Source: Rhizobium tibeticum
GTDB taxonomy: Bacteria; Pseudomonadota; Alphaproteobacteria; Rhizobiales; Rhizobiaceae
Direction: 5' to 3'
NCBI RefSeq assembly: GCF_900110205.1
Contig: NZ_FOCV01000006.1
Span: 1 to 64,000 of the forward strand
DNA length: 64,000 bases
The position numbers and the translations under genes were made by a program. This document shows positions 45,149-56,617 of this stretch, in pieces. Position 1 is the stretch's first letter; each line of letters begins with the position of its first letter. A model generated the notes under the pieces. It saw only the letters and a list, made by a program, of their open reading frames with translations, searched no databases and was not told where the DNA came from.

Positions 45149-46159
45149 TTATGATGGGGCGGCTGCGCTGCTCTGCCTGCGGAAAGCGTCCGGGCTTTTC
45201 GACATCCATTTGCGAAAGGCGCGGAAGAAGGCACTGGGCTCGGAATAGCCAAGCTGAGCGGCGATATCGCCGATGGTCTTCGACGTGTTGAGCAGCATGT
45301 CGATGGCAAGATCGCGTCGTATATCGTCCTTGATGCCTGCATAGCTCTGTCCCTCGTCACGAAGTCGGTGACGCAAGGTGGAAGGCGGCATGCGCATGTC
45401 CGCGGCAAGATCCGCGAAATTCTTCCATGCGGATGGAGACACCTTGTCGAGCCGCCGCCTGACGCTGGACGCGAGCCCAGCATCATAGCGATAGCGGACC
45501 AGAATATTGGCTGGCGCCCCTCGCAAAAACTGCTTCAGAGCCTGTTCCGTGCGCATGATCGGCAGCTCCAGCATCGCACTGTCGAAGCCAAGGCGGCTTA
45601 TCGGTTGCCCAAACCTGACCGGCGCGCCGAAGAAGAGCCGATAGTCGGCCTCCTGCTTTGGTTCGGCGCAGCGGAAGTCGACGAGCCGGATCGGAATGCG
45701 CCGGCCAACCAGCCAGCAGATTATTCCATGGATGAGGATCCAATAGGTGCGATAGGCGAAGGCCGAACGCGGTCCACCGGCATCGGCAAGCTCGATCTGG
45801 GCAAGTCCATCCCTGACGACAAGCTGACCGCGCGGGTCATCCAGCATGACGTCGAGGAAACGCAGAGCCCGGCGCAGCGCATCGCCAAGCGTTCGTGCAT
45901 GCAAGACGCAATGGCAAAGCAAGGTGAAGCTGCCGCTGCGCATCGGCCGCCCGCCCATCCCGAAAAACTCGTCATCGAGTTCTCGGGCGATGGCAAGCCA
46001 GAGAGCGCCGTAGGTTTCGGCCGATACCGGCTGATCGACCACCGCCGGCAGCCCCAGCGAAGAAAGCACCGGTCCTGTCGGCCGTCCCATCCGCCGTAGG
46101 CTATCGAGCGCCTCCTCGACGAATCCCGGCGCGATCATGCGCCTATCGATGTCAGCCAC
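45149..46159 (-). CDS. AraC-family transcriptional regulator
   Basis: A 336-residue AraC/XylS regulator with an N-terminal arabinose-binding-like (PF12625 type) domain over about residues 20-200 and a C-terminal double helix-turn-helix with SYAGIKDDIRRDLAIDML and DIAAQLGYSEPSAFFRAFRKW. The start is GTG at 46159, five bases after GGGAGGA, so a long in-frame extension upstream is rejected. It is divergent from the branched-chain acyl-CoA operon (157 bases between the starts) and probably controls it. Effector unknown. Confidence 0.88.
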   Translation of the reverse strand: MADIDRRMIAPGFVEEALDSLRRMGRPTGPVLSSLGLPAVVDQPVSAETYGALWLAIARELDDEFFGMGGRPMRSGSFTLLCHCVLHARTLGDALRRALRFLDVMLDDPRGQLVVRDGLAQIELADAGGPRSAFAYRTYWILIHGIICWLVGRRIPIRLVDFRCAEPKQEADYRLFFGAPVRFGQPISRLGFDSAMLELPIMRTEQALKQFLRGAPANILVRYRYDAGLASSVRRRLDKVSPSAWKNFADLAADMRMPPSTLRHRLRDEGQSYAGIKDDIRRDLAIDMLLNTSKTIGDIAAQLGYSEPSAFFRAFRKWMSKSPDAFRRQSSAAAPS

Positions 46160-46316
46160 CAGTTTCCTCCCACAATGGCAAAACTGTCCGAAACAATGCA
46201 GCACTTTAGTCATCGCTTGCAATATGACGACGGAATAGAATCCACTGCCTTGGGGTCGTACCGGGAGGATGGCACTATCCCACAGGAGACGATCGCAAGG
46301 TGATGGGAGAAGGCCG

Positions 46317-47084
46317 ATGCTGATCCGTGGAGCAACCTTTATCGTGACCGGCGGCGGGTCAGGCCTCGGTGCGGCAACGGCTCGTATGCTGGTTGAAAAC
46401 GGCGCGCGCGTGGTCCTCGCCGACCTCAATGACACTGTCGGAGAGGCGATTGCCGCAGAGCTTGGCGCAGATGCCCGATACATCAAGGCCGATGTGACGA
46501 GTGCGGAGGATGGAGCCGCTGTGGTGGCAACCGCGCTGGAGTCTTTCGGCGGCTTGAGCGGGCTCGTAAACTGCGCTGGCGTGGCGCCGGGCGAAAAGAT
46601 CATCGGCCGCGACGGCCCCCACAGTCTCGACAATTTCGTGCGGACAATCCGCATCAATCTCGTCGGCACCTTCAACATGATCCGTCTTGCGGCATCCGCC
46701 ATCCAGCATCAGCAGCCGGACGTGGAGGGCGAGCGCGGCATCATCGTCAACACTGCTTCGATCGCAGCCTTCGACGGGCAGATCGGCCAGGCCGCATACG
46801 CTGCCTCCAAGGGCGGCATCGCCTCGATGACGCTTCCGATTGCCCGCGAGCTTGCCCGCCACGGCATTCGCGTCGTTTCGATTGCCCCGGGCATTTTCGA
46901 AACGCCGATGATGGCAGGCATGCCGCATGAAGTGCAGGAAGCGCTCGGCAAGAGTGTGCCCTTTCCGCCGCGTCTCGGCAGGCCGGCCGAATTTGCCGCG
47001 CTGGTGCGCCATATATGTGAAAACAGCATGCTGAACGGCGAGGTCATTCGCCTCGACGGCGCCTTGCGCATGAGCGCGCGCTGA
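46317..47084 (+). CDS. SDR dehydrogenase, 3-hydroxy-2-methylbutyryl-CoA type
   Basis: A 255-residue short-chain dehydrogenase with NAD(P)-binding [12 protein letters not shown], catalytic serine near NTASIA and YAASKGG (Tyr and Lys). It resembles the HSD17B10-like group that oxidises 3-hydroxy-2-methylbutyryl-CoA in isoleucine degradation ([30 protein letters not shown]). The start at 46317 follows GGGAGAAGG. It is followed by a thiolase, acyl-CoA dehydrogenase and the BCKDH complex, which supports this substrate. Confidence 0.85.
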   Translation: MLIRGATFIVTGGGSGLGAATARMLVENGARVVLADLNDTVGEAIAAELGADARYIKADVTSAEDGAAVVATALESFGGLSGLVNCAGVAPGEKIIGRDGPHSLDNFVRTIRINLVGTFNMIRLAASAIQHQQPDVEGERGIIVNTASIAAFDGQIGQAAYAASKGGIASMTLPIARELARHGIRVVSIAPGIFETPMMAGMPHEVQEALGKSVPFPPRLGRPAEFAALVRHICENSMLNGEVIRLDGALRMSAR

Positions 47085-47109
47085 CCGTCTGTCTGGAAGG
47101 ATTGAAAAA

Positions 47110-48297
47110 ATGGCTTTGCAGGACCCTATCGTCATCGTCGGTGCGGCGCGCACGCCGATCGGCGGTTTCCAAGGTGAACTCAAAGAGGCAGCCGCACCCG
47201 AGCTCGGGGCCGCTGTTATCCGCGCGGCGCTTCAGCGCAGCCTGGTCGAGCAGGATGCCGTCGACGAGGTCGTATTCGGCTGTGTGCTGCCGGCGGGCCA
47301 GGGCCAGGCACCTGCCCGCCAGGCGGCGATCGGCGCAGGCCTGCCCTTTTCCACTGGCGCCAGCACGGTCAACAAGATGTGTGGCTCCGGGATGAAAGCC
47401 GTCATGCTGACGCATGATCTTCTGGCGGCGGGAAGCGCCATTGTCGGCGTCGCCGGCGGCATGGAAAGCATGACCAATGCGCCCTATCTCCTTGATCGTG
47501 CCCGTGGTGGCTACCGGCTTGGCCACGGGCGCATCATCGATCATATGTTCCTCGACGGGCTGGAGGACGCTTATGACAAGGGACGATTGATGGGCACCTT
47601 CGCCGAGGACTGTGCAGAGGCGTATCAGTTCACGCGCGAGGCGCAGGACCATTATGCGGTCACATCGCTGACGCGCGCACAAAAGGCCATCGAGGCCGGC
47701 TACTTCGACGCCGAGATCACGCCGGTCTCTGTCACGGCGGGAAAGGGCGAACAGATGGTCAGCCGAGACGAACAGCCCGGCAAGGCAAGGATCGACAAGA
47801 TTCCGCTCCTCAAACCGGCCTTCCGCGACGGCGGTACCGTGACGGCAGCCAACTCCAGTTCGATTTCCGATGGTGCGGCCGCTCTCGTGCTGATGCGTCG
47901 TTCCGAAGCCGTACGCCGGGGATTGAACCCGCTTGCGACAATCAGCGGCCATGCCACGCATTCGCAGGCGCCCAATCTCTTTGCCACCGCTCCGATCGGT
48001 GCCTTGCAGAAGCTCTCCGATCGGACCGGCTGGCCGCTCGATACCGTTGATCTCTTTGAGATCAATGAAGCATTTGCCGTCGTCGCCATGGCTGCAATGC
48101 GCGACCTGAGGCTGCCGGCCGAAAAGGTCAATGTGCATGGCGGGGCCTGCGCCCTTGGACACCCGATCGGTGCGTCCGGCGCACGTATTCTCGTCACGCT
48201 GCTTGCTGCTCTCGAGCGCTATGACCTGAAGCGGGGCATGGCTGCCCTATGCATCGGCGGTGGCGAAGCAACCGCCGTTGCAATCGAGCGTCACTAG
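47110..48297 (+). CDS. Acetyl-CoA acyltransferase (thiolase)
   Basis: A 395-residue thiolase. Catalytic residues: Cys in [11 protein letters not shown], the histidine in EINEAFAV, and Cys/His in [17 protein letters not shown]. As part of the operon it probably cleaves 2-methylacetoacetyl-CoA into acetyl-CoA and propionyl-CoA, the last step of isoleucine degradation. It starts 25 bases after the SDR stop. Other beta-ketothiolase activities are possible. Confidence 0.9.
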   Translation: MALQDPIVIVGAARTPIGGFQGELKEAAAPELGAAVIRAALQRSLVEQDAVDEVVFGCVLPAGQGQAPARQAAIGAGLPFSTGASTVNKMCGSGMKAVMLTHDLLAAGSAIVGVAGGMESMTNAPYLLDRARGGYRLGHGRIIDHMFLDGLEDAYDKGRLMGTFAEDCAEAYQFTREAQDHYAVTSLTRAQKAIEAGYFDAEITPVSVTAGKGEQMVSRDEQPGKARIDKIPLLKPAFRDGGTVTAANSSSISDGAAALVLMRRSEAVRRGLNPLATISGHATHSQAPNLFATAPIGALQKLSDRTGWPLDTVDLFEINEAFAVVAMAAMRDLRLPAEKVNVHGGACALGHPIGASGARILVTLLAALERYDLKRGMAALCIGGGEATAVAIERH

Positions 48298-48319
48298 AAG
48301 GGCCTGGGAGGAGACGAGC

Positions 48320-49447
48320 ATGATCCTTTCCGATCTGAGCCAACAAATCCGCGATCTCGCGCGCGATTTTGCCCGCGAGCGTCTTGCCCCGGGTGCGGCT
48401 GCGCGTGACCGGGAGCACAGGTTTCCACGCGAAGAACTCGAAGAGATGGGTGAACTCGGCATGCTCGGCATGCTGGTTCCCGAAGAATATGGCGGTTCCG
48501 ACACCGGCACTGTCGCATATGCGGCCGCACTCGAAGAAATTGCCGCCGGAGACGGACCATGCTCCACCATCATGAGCGTCCACAGTTCCGTGGCCTGCGT
48601 GCCGATCTTGAAATTCGGCACCGATGAGCAGAAGCAGCGTTTCCTGCCCAAGCTTGCCAGCGGCGAATGGATCGGCGGCTTTGCACTGACCGAACCGCAA
48701 GCAGGTTCGGATGCGTCCAATCTGCGCAGCCGTGCTCGCCGCGATGGCGATCACTACGTGCTCGACGGTGCCAAGCAGTTCATCACCTCGGGCAAGAATG
48801 GTCAGATGATCATCGCCTTTGCCGTGACCGATCCGGATGCCGGCAAGAAGGGAATTACCGCCTTCATCGTCCCGACCGACACGCCGGGCTACGAAGTCAT
48901 CCGGGTGGAGGAAAAGCTTGGGCTGCATTCGACCGACACCTGCCAGATCGCCTTCAACGGCATGCGCATCCCGGCCCAATTGAGGCTGGGTTCGGAGGGC
49001 GAGGGATATCGCATTGCACTCGCAAACCTCGAAGGCGGTCGCATCGGGATCGGCGCTCAGGCGGTCGGCATGGCGCGAGCTGCTTTCGAGGCCGCGCGCG
49101 ACTATGCACGCGAGCGTACGGCTTTCGGCAAGGCAATCATCGAGCATCAGGCCGTCGCCTTTCGCCTCGCCGATATGGCGACCCAGATCGAGGCGGCCCG
49201 TCAGCTGGTATTTCATGCCGCGACGCTGCGCGACAATGGTCTGCCGTGCCTTTCGGAAGCATCGATGGCCAAACTCTTTGCGTCGGAGATGGCAGAGCGG
49301 GTCTGCTCGGATGCAATCCAGATTCATGGTGGCTATGGCTATATGGCCGACTATCCTGTCGAGCGTATCTATCGGGATGTCCGCATCTGCCAGATTTACG
49401 AGGGAACGAGCGACGTGCAGAAAATGGTGATCGCGCGCAATCTATAA
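48320..49447 (+). CDS. Acyl-CoA dehydrogenase, probably branched/short chain
   Basis: A 375-residue FAD enzyme with the usual two helical domains around a beta domain: [13 protein letters not shown] (FAD/acyl signature), [21 protein letters not shown] and [20 protein letters not shown], and the end [16 protein letters not shown]. It desaturates an acyl-CoA and passes electrons to ETF. Context (BCKDH downstream, SDR and thiolase upstream) suggests 2-methylbutyryl- or isobutyryl-CoA. The ATG at 48320 follows GGGAGGAG. Confidence 0.9.
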   Translation: MILSDLSQQIRDLARDFARERLAPGAAARDREHRFPREELEEMGELGMLGMLVPEEYGGSDTGTVAYAAALEEIAAGDGPCSTIMSVHSSVACVPILKFGTDEQKQRFLPKLASGEWIGGFALTEPQAGSDASNLRSRARRDGDHYVLDGAKQFITSGKNGQMIIAFAVTDPDAGKKGITAFIVPTDTPGYEVIRVEEKLGLHSTDTCQIAFNGMRIPAQLRLGSEGEGYRIALANLEGGRIGIGAQAVGMARAAFEAARDYARERTAFGKAIIEHQAVAFRLADMATQIEAARQLVFHAATLRDNGLPCLSEASMAKLFASEMAERVCSDAIQIHGGYGYMADYPVERIYRDVRICQIYEGTSDVQKMVIARNL

Positions 49448-50749
<1,302 letters not shown>

Positions 50750-50750
50750 G

Positions 50751-51764
50751 ATGGCCAGGATGACAATGATCGAAGCCGTGCGAAGCGCCATGGACGTCTC
50801 GATGGCCCGCGATGACGATGTGGTGGTTTTCGGCGAGGACGTCGGATACTTCGGCGGCGTGTTTCGCTGCACTCAAGGGTTACAGGCGAAATACGGCAAG
50901 ACACGCTGTTTCGATACACCGATCAGCGAATCCGGCATCGTCGGCACGGCCATTGGCATGGCGGCCTACGGCTTGAAGCCCTGCGTCGAGATCCAGTTCG
51001 CCGATTATATGTATCCGGCCTACGATCAGATTACGCAGGAGGCGGCCCGCATCCGCTATCGCTCGAACGGCGACTTTACGTGCCCGATCGTCCTTCGCAT
51101 GCCGACAGGTGGCGGCATCTTCGGCGGCCAGACGCACAGCCAGAGCCCGGAAGCGCTGTTCACGCATGTCTGCGGATTGAAGGTGGTAGTGCCCTCCAAT
51201 CCCTATGACGCAAAGGGGCTGCTGATTGCCGCCATCGAGGATCCGGATCCGGTGATGTTCCTGGAGCCGAAGCGGCTCTACAACGGGCCGTTTGATGGCC
51301 ATCACGAACGGCCCGTCACCCCCTGGTCGAAGCACGAGCTCGGCGAGGTGCCTGAAGGTCACTATTCGATTCCGATCGGCAAGGCCGACGTTCGCCGCCC
51401 GGGCTCGGCGGTGACGGTGGTCGCCTACGGCACGATGGTTCATGTCGCGCTGGCGGCCGCCGAGGACACCGGCATCGATGCCGAGGTGATCGATCTGCGC
51501 AGTCTGCTGCCCCTTGATCTCGATACCATCGTGCAATCCGTCAACAAGACCGGACGCTGCGTCGTCGTCCACGAGGCGACGCTGACATCGGGATTTGGCG
51601 GCGAGATCGCATCGCTCGTGCAGGAACACTGCTTCTACCATCTTGAAGCGCCTGTCGTGCGCGTCGCCGGCTGGGATACACCCTATCCGCACGCCCAGGA
51701 ATGGGATTACTTCCCCGGCCCCGGACGTGTCGGGCGGGCACTTGCCGAAGTCATGGAGACCTGA
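50751..51764 (+). CDS. bkdAB: Branched-chain keto acid dehydrogenase E1 beta
   Basis: A 337-residue E1 beta subunit with GEDVGYFGGVFRCTQGL, ESGIVGTAIGMAAYGL and EIQFADYMYPAYDQITQEAA, all family hallmarks. It forms the alpha2beta2 heterotetramer with the preceding protein, contributing catalytic residues to the thiamine site. It starts one base after the E1 alpha stop. Length is standard for the family. Confidence 0.94.
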   Translation: MARMTMIEAVRSAMDVSMARDDDVVVFGEDVGYFGGVFRCTQGLQAKYGKTRCFDTPISESGIVGTAIGMAAYGLKPCVEIQFADYMYPAYDQITQEAARIRYRSNGDFTCPIVLRMPTGGGIFGGQTHSQSPEALFTHVCGLKVVVPSNPYDAKGLLIAAIEDPDPVMFLEPKRLYNGPFDGHHERPVTPWSKHELGEVPEGHYSIPIGKADVRRPGSAVTVVAYGTMVHVALAAAEDTGIDAEVIDLRSLLPLDLDTIVQSVNKTGRCVVVHEATLTSGFGGEIASLVQEHCFYHLEAPVVRVAGWDTPYPHAQEWDYFPGPGRVGRALAEVMET

Positions 51765-51767
51765 GAC

Positions 51768-53021
51768 ATGGGCGAATTCATCATCAAGATGCCCGATGTC
51801 GGCGAAGGCGTGGCCGAGGCCGAACTCGTGGAATGGCATGTCAAGGCAGGCGACCCGGTAAAGGAAGATATGGTGATCGCCGCCGTCATGACCGACAAGG
51901 CGACCGTCGAGATCCCGTCGCCGGTCACGGGGACTGTCGTCTGGCTGGGTGCCGAGATCGGCGACAAAATCGCGGTTAAGGCGCCGCTTGTGCGCATCGA
52001 GACGGGCGGTGGTGGAGCGATCGAACGGGTCGACGCGCCTACCGCTGCTGCCGCCAAGGCTCCTGAGAGTGCGACCCCGGCAGTTCAGCCAAAAGAGACA
52101 GCTGCGCCGACGGTTGCCCCTTCACCACGACCTCAGGCCCCGGTTCCCGCAGAAAAACCGTTGGCGTCGCCATCCGTTCGACTCTTGGCAAGGGAAAGCG
52201 GCGTCGACCTGCGTCAGCTCAAGGGGTCTGGCCCCGCCGGCCGCATCCTTCGAGAAGATGTCGAGCAATTCATCGCACGCGGCGAACTGCCCTTTCTCCA
52301 ACCGGCCATTGCGAAAAAGACTTCGACCGAGGAGGTCAAACTCACCGGTCTTCGGCGCCGGATCGCCGAAAAGATGTCGCTGTCGACCTCTCGCATTCCC
52401 CACATCACCTATGTCGAGGAAGTCGACATGACCGCGCTGGAAGAGCTGCGGGCCACGATGAACCGCGACCGCAAGCCGGAGCAGCCGAAACTTACCGTCC
52501 TGCCGTTCCTTATGCGGGCGATCGTCAAGGCGGTGGCCGACCAACCGAGTGTCAACGCGACCTTCGACGACGATAAAGGCATCCTCACCCGGCATGGCGC
52601 CGTCCATATCGGCATTGCCGCCCAGACACCCGCCGGACTTGTCGTGCCCGTCGTCAAGAACGCTGAGGCACGTGGCATATGGGATTGCGCGATCGAAATG
52701 GGCCGCCTGGCGGAGGCGGCGCGCGCCGGTACGGCGACCCGCGACGAGCTCAGCGGCTCGACGATCACCGTCAGTTCGCTTGGCGCGCTCGGCGGCATCG
52801 TCTCGACACCGGTGATCAACCACCCGGAGGTCGCCATTATCGGCGTGAACAAGATTGCCGTGCGTCCGGCCTGGGATGGCACGCAGTTCGTGCCGCGCAA
52901 GATGATGAATCTATCCTCAAGTTTCGACCACCGCATCATTGACGGATGGGATGCTGCCACCTTCGTCCAACGTGTCCGGGTGCTTCTCGAAACACCCGCC
53001 CTGATTTTCATCGAAGGTTAG
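51768..53021 (+). CDS. bkdB: Branched-chain dihydrolipoyl acyltransferase E2
   Basis: A 417-residue E2. An N-terminal lipoyl domain (1-78) carries the lipoate on Lys of VMTDKATVEIPSP. A proline/alanine linker leads to the peripheral subunit-binding domain (about 135-170, VRLLARESGVDLRQLKGSG), and the catalytic acyltransferase domain ends in SSSFDHRIIDGWDAATF with the active histidine and Asp. The complex core is formed from this protein. It starts three bases after E1 beta. Confidence 0.94.
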   Translation: MGEFIIKMPDVGEGVAEAELVEWHVKAGDPVKEDMVIAAVMTDKATVEIPSPVTGTVVWLGAEIGDKIAVKAPLVRIETGGGGAIERVDAPTAAAAKAPESATPAVQPKETAAPTVAPSPRPQAPVPAEKPLASPSVRLLARESGVDLRQLKGSGPAGRILREDVEQFIARGELPFLQPAIAKKTSTEEVKLTGLRRRIAEKMSLSTSRIPHITYVEEVDMTALEELRATMNRDRKPEQPKLTVLPFLMRAIVKAVADQPSVNATFDDDKGILTRHGAVHIGIAAQTPAGLVVPVVKNAEARGIWDCAIEMGRLAEAARAGTATRDELSGSTITVSSLGALGGIVSTPVINHPEVAIIGVNKIAVRPAWDGTQFVPRKMMNLSSSFDHRIIDGWDAATFVQRVRVLLETPALIFIEG

Positions 53022-53026
53022 GATCC

Positions 53027-54424
53027 ATGAAAGAGATCGTCTGCAAGCTTCTCGTCATCGGCGCTGGTCCCGGCGGTTATGTCTGCGCCATTCGAGCCGG
53101 GCAACTCGGTCTCGACACCGTCATCGTCGAGGCTGACAAGCCGGGCGGCACCTGCCTCAACGCCGGATGCATTCCTTCCAAGGCCCTGATCCATGCGGCC
53201 GAGGAGTTTGGTGCTGCGAAGCAGATGCTGACCGGCGGGAACGCAATGGGCATCCGTATCGAGGGCGCAACCATCGACCTCGCCAAGACCATTGCCTGGA
53301 AGGACGGCATCGTCGGCCGCCTGAACAGCGGTGTCTCCGCGCTGCTGCAGAAGGCAAGGGTCAAGATCGTTCACGGCCGCGCGGCCTTCCGCGACGGTAA
53401 GACCGTCGAGGTCGAGACCGAGACAGGCATGCAGGTCATCCGCGCAGAGACCGTTGTTATCGCCACAGGTTCTAAGCCCGTGGAACTTTCCACCCTCCCT
53501 TTCGGCGGTCGGGTGATCTCGTCCACCGAGGCGCTCTCCCTCGGCGAAGTGCCGAAGAGACTGGTTGTCGTCGGAGGCGGTTACATTGGCCTCGAACTCG
53601 GTACGGCCTTTGCCAAGCTGGGGTCAGAGGTAACAGTCGTCGAAGCCATGCAGCAGATACTGCCGCAATATGATGCCGACCTGGTGCGACCCGTCGCGCG
53701 CCGGCTTGGTGATCTCGGCATTCGCATCCTGACGGGAGCGAAGGCAAAGAGCCTCTCGGACGACGGCAACGCGCTGGTCGTCGAGACATCGGACGGACAA
53801 CAGCAACTGCTGCCTGCCGACCGGGTGCTTGTCACGGTCGGTCGGCAGCCGCGATCGGCAGGCTCAGGTATCGAAGAGCTCGATCTCGATCGGAGCGGGC
53901 CGTACCTTCGCATCGATGATCGCTGCCGCACGTCGATGCGGGGCGTCTATGCAATCGGCGACGTCACCGGCGAACCGATGCTGGCTCATCGCGCCATGGC
54001 ACAGGGAGAAATGGTCGCCGAGATCATTGCCGGCAGGAAGCGCGCCTGGGACAAACGCTGCATTCCGGCGATCTGCTTTACCGATCCGGAAATCGTGACG
54101 GCTGGGCTTTCGCCGGACGAGGCACGCGCTCAAGGCTATGCGATCCGCGTCGGACAATTCCCGTTCAGCGCAAATGGGCGGGCGATGACCATGCTGTCGG
54201 AGGAGGGCTTCGTACGCGTCGTCGCCCGGGCCGACACCAATCTCGTCCTTGGCCTGCAGGCCGTCGGCGTCGGTGTTTCCGAACTCTCGGCGGGTTTTGC
54301 ACTGGCCATCGAGATGGGCGCGCGGCTTGAGGATCTCGCCGGTACGATCCATGCGCATCCGACGCGCAGCGAAGCGCTCCAGGAGGCCGCCCTCAAGGCG
54401 CTTGGGCACGCATTGCACGTCTGA
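53027..54424 (+). CDS. lpdA: Dihydrolipoyl dehydrogenase E3
   Basis: A 465-residue FAD disulfide oxidoreductase. GAGPGGYVCAIRAGQLG binds FAD; GGTCLNAGCIPSK contains the redox-active Cys pair; the second dinucleotide site is VVVGGGYIGLELG; and the C-terminal HAHPTRSEAL supplies the catalytic His-Glu pair. It regenerates lipoyl groups on E2 and reduces NAD. The start at 53027 is five bases after the E2 stop. It completes the BCKDH complex. Confidence 0.95.
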   Translation: MKEIVCKLLVIGAGPGGYVCAIRAGQLGLDTVIVEADKPGGTCLNAGCIPSKALIHAAEEFGAAKQMLTGGNAMGIRIEGATIDLAKTIAWKDGIVGRLNSGVSALLQKARVKIVHGRAAFRDGKTVEVETETGMQVIRAETVVIATGSKPVELSTLPFGGRVISSTEALSLGEVPKRLVVVGGGYIGLELGTAFAKLGSEVTVVEAMQQILPQYDADLVRPVARRLGDLGIRILTGAKAKSLSDDGNALVVETSDGQQQLLPADRVLVTVGRQPRSAGSGIEELDLDRSGPYLRIDDRCRTSMRGVYAIGDVTGEPMLAHRAMAQGEMVAEIIAGRKRAWDKRCIPAICFTDPEIVTAGLSPDEARAQGYAIRVGQFPFSANGRAMTMLSEEGFVRVVARADTNLVLGLQAVGVGVSELSAGFALAIEMGARLEDLAGTIHAHPTRSEALQEAALKALGHALHV

Positions 54425-54527
54425 AGCGATTTCAGTCCCAGGCACGGATCGCAGGGCGCAATATCGGTTTGGGAGCTGGGGCATTATCTGATAGCTAGCG
54501 CGCTCCACCCTGACGGAGCAATTGAGA

Positions 54528-55055
54528 ATGGCGGCCGCATTGTATCGAGACTACATCGTTGACCTGAAAGCCAGGATCGATGACCTTCACGTCAACGCGG
54601 AGCGCTATCAGACCTACGAGTTGACGATGGAACTGCTAGCCCAAAAGAACCTTGTCAGCTACTCCGCAAAGAAAGGGAAAGGTCTGACGGAGGGCCTGTC
54701 CTACCGCCGCGACTTTGCGACCGGTCAAGCCGTCCAGATGCAGCAGCAAGGTGCCTATGCTCTGTTCAGCGGATTTTTCAATCTCGGCCAGTTTCTGGCC
54801 TTCACCGGACAGGGGCGCGAGCAGGACGCGAAGCAGTTCGCCGAGCTTCTAACCGACAATTGGCAGTACCCGACCTGCGCGGTGCATTTCGTCTACCGCC
54901 AGAAGGGACAACCAAAGACAATGTCTACAAGGATGCATTTTGTTGGATTGAACGGAGAGGCGGAAGCCGCAGCCTACGAGCAGAAGGCTCATCGAGCGGG
55001 CAGCATGGTGCAGCACCGGCCCTTCTCGTCTAATCTATTCTGGGAATGGAAGTAA
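54528..55055 (+). CDS. Hypothetical protein, unknown function
   Basis: A 175-residue soluble-looking protein with no signal peptide, rich in charged and aromatic residues (KARIDDLHVNAERYQTYELTM, GFFNLGQFLAFTGQGREQD, FVYRQKGQPKTMS). The ATG at 54528 has a weak GGAG ten bases upstream; a TTG at 54522 is equally near and cannot be excluded. No family was recognised. It follows the BCKDH operon by about 100 bases but is probably separate. Confidence 0.5.
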   Translation: MAAALYRDYIVDLKARIDDLHVNAERYQTYELTMELLAQKNLVSYSAKKGKGLTEGLSYRRDFATGQAVQMQQQGAYALFSGFFNLGQFLAFTGQGREQDAKQFAELLTDNWQYPTCAVHFVYRQKGQPKTMSTRMHFVGLNGEAEAAAYEQKAHRAGSMVQHRPFSSNLFWEWK

Positions 55056-55451
55056 CCGCCGCGCACGCAGTGCCAGGCATCGGCAAATTCGCCCGGCTTT
55101 CGGCGCCAGCCGCGTTCTGGATAGAGCCCTTCGAGCCAGGATCATGCTGCGCGGGAAGAGGGATTTCCGGCCCAATCGGCAGAAGATAAAAAAGAACCAC
55201 GACAGTTCGCGCACCAAGCGTCTCTTTTATGATCCGGCCTTAGGGGTCGGACGTGACTGCCAAGACGCGCAAAGCGAGGCTCGGCGATGGGAAACTGAGT
55301 GCAGCGGCTCGCAGCACCTTTTATTGTTCGTCATCCTTGCCACCTTGGCTGGAGCTCCTTTTCACCAGAAGCATGCTGCAGAGCGCTGACATTCTCTACG
55401 CCTCTTTCGGCGTGTGGCGCGATGGGAGGGGATTTTCTTGAGGCGCATTCG
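55056..55451 (+). other. Gap without recognisable gene
   Basis: No gene was recognised on either strand; the open frames lack ribosome sites and family features. No strong hairpin or repeat was seen. It separates the hypothetical gene from the convergent LacI gene. Confidence 0.35.
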
Positions 55452-56474
55452 CTAGCCGCCCCGAATCGAGCCCCGCCAAACAAGCTCGGCATGAAGTCTG
55501 ATTGACTGCGCGCAAATGGTGTCATCGTTTTGCGGTTGCGGTTGCGGTTGCGAAAGCCACTCCACCGCCTTGGAAGCTATCGCTGAAACCGGCTGGGCGA
55601 AGGTCGTCAGGTCGTAGGAAGACCATGAGGCCTGCTCGATATCGTCGAAGCCGGCAATGCAGAGCTGGTCGGGCACCGACATCGAAAACTGGTGGCGCGC
55701 GGCGTCCATGAATCCACAAGCCAGCAGATCGGTTGCGCAGAAGACCGCGTCCGGGCGCTCGGTGCGTGTCAACATTCGCTGTGCCAGGACTTTCCCCGCT
55801 TCGTAGCCCGTCCAGCCATGGCGTTCGACGGAAACCTTGATTCCGAGCGCATTCGCTGCCGCGACGAATCCCCGTTCTCGGGCCATCAGGCTTGGTGTTC
55901 CAGCTTCCGAGTTGGCGAAAGCGAGCTTTCGGCATCCCGCCCTGACGAACGCCGTAACCACACGTCCGGCCGCCTCGTCATCGTCGAGATTAATCCGCAA
56001 AGGACCGGGCTGTTCGTCATCGCGATTGATGAGGACAAGCCGCTGTCCACTGCGCAGACAGAGTTGCGCGATGGATTTGTCCGGCATTCCCGAGAGCATG
56101 ATCGAGGCATCCGCGCGATAGCGGATCGCCTGGCGAAGTGCGCGATCAACGCTGCCGTCTGAGCGATCCGTATTGATCAGCATGGCGACCTTGCCGGCGT
56201 TCTGAAGCAATAGTGTCAGTTCGCGCAGCAGAGCAGAACGATAGGGTGTTGCCACATCCGACACGATAAGACAAACAATGCCGCTCTCATTGCGCATGAG
56301 ACCGCGGGCGAGCTCATTGACGTGATAGCCGAGCGCTTCGGCGGCCTCGAGCACCTTGCGCCGGGTCTCCGTTGATACGCTTGCACCCGGCGTGAACGTC
56401 CGCGATACCGCCGATCGCGACACACCCGCCCTCTCGGCGACCTCCTGGGCGCTAACAAATAGCTTTTCGGACAC
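55452..56474 (-). CDS. LacI-family transcriptional regulator
   Basis: A 340-residue LacI/GalR regulator. The N-terminal helix-turn-helix is SAQEVAERAGVSRSAVSRTF with the hinge helix LARGLMRNESG; the periplasmic-binding-like effector domain follows (SDGSVDRALRQAI, GFDDIEQASWSSYDLTTFAQP). The start is GTG at 56474, behind GGAG. The C-terminal end carries a QPQPQPQ tract made by a hexanucleotide repeat. Clustered TTGCAC-type half-sites upstream suggest autoregulation. A sugar-type effector is usual for the family, but no sugar catabolic genes are adjacent. Confidence 0.9.
   Translation of the reverse strand: MSEKLFVSAQEVAERAGVSRSAVSRTFTPGASVSTETRRKVLEAAEALGYHVNELARGLMRNESGIVCLIVSDVATPYRSALLRELTLLLQNAGKVAMLINTDRSDGSVDRALRQAIRYRADASIMLSGMPDKSIAQLCLRSGQRLVLINRDDEQPGPLRINLDDDEAAGRVVTAFVRAGCRKLAFANSEAGTPSLMARERGFVAAANALGIKVSVERHGWTGYEAGKVLAQRMLTRTERPDAVFCATDLLACGFMDAARHQFSMSVPDQLCIAGFDDIEQASWSSYDLTTFAQPVSAIASKAVEWLSQPQPQPQNDDTICAQSIRLHAELVWRGSIRGG
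55531..55552. repeat. Hexanucleotide tandem repeat in the LacI gene
   Basis: Three and a half units of TGCGGT (22 bases) code for the QPQPQPQ tract on the opposite strand. A change in copy number would keep the reading frame. Confidence 0.6.
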
Positions 56475-56502
56475 GCAGTTGGATCTCCGGTTTCGATGAG
56501 TT

Positions 56503-56518
56503 TTGCACGTTGCTGCAA
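56503..56518. promoter_or_regulatory. Probable LacI operator 1
   Basis: TTGCACGTTGCTGCAA has perfect TTGCA/TGCAA arms around six bases, 29 bases upstream of the GTG start. GTGCAA follows at 56523-56528 as an additional half-site. Confidence 0.5.
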
Positions 56519-56603
56519 GAGCGTGCAAGCTTCCCGGTCGACAGCGACATATGAAACTTTCATGACAGACGCTGCCAGGGTCGGCTTCACGAGAGCCCGC
56601 ATT

Positions 56604-56617
56604 TGCACGCGCTTGCA
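56604..56617. promoter_or_regulatory. Probable LacI operator 2
   Basis: TGCACGCGCTTGCA is a near-palindrome with the central GCGC typical of LacI-family operators. It lies about 130 bases upstream of the regulator start. Confidence 0.45.

Noticed and set aside
44869..45486. A 205-codon minus-strand open frame
   Set aside because: It mixes the C-terminal AraC region (other frame) with pieces of the xdhB remnant; better explained as a shadow plus a pseudogene.
46160..46702. N-terminal extension of the AraC gene by 181 codons
   Set aside because: The GTG at 46159 has GGGAGGA at good spacing and gives the normal family length; the extension overlaps the SDR gene on the opposite strand.
47044..48162. 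372-codon minus-strand frame opposite the thiolase
   Set aside because: Antisense to a complete thiolase with all catalytic residues; no independent evidence.
48194..49327. 377-codon minus-strand frame opposite the acyl-CoA dehydrogenase
   Set aside because: Antisense shadow with no family motif.
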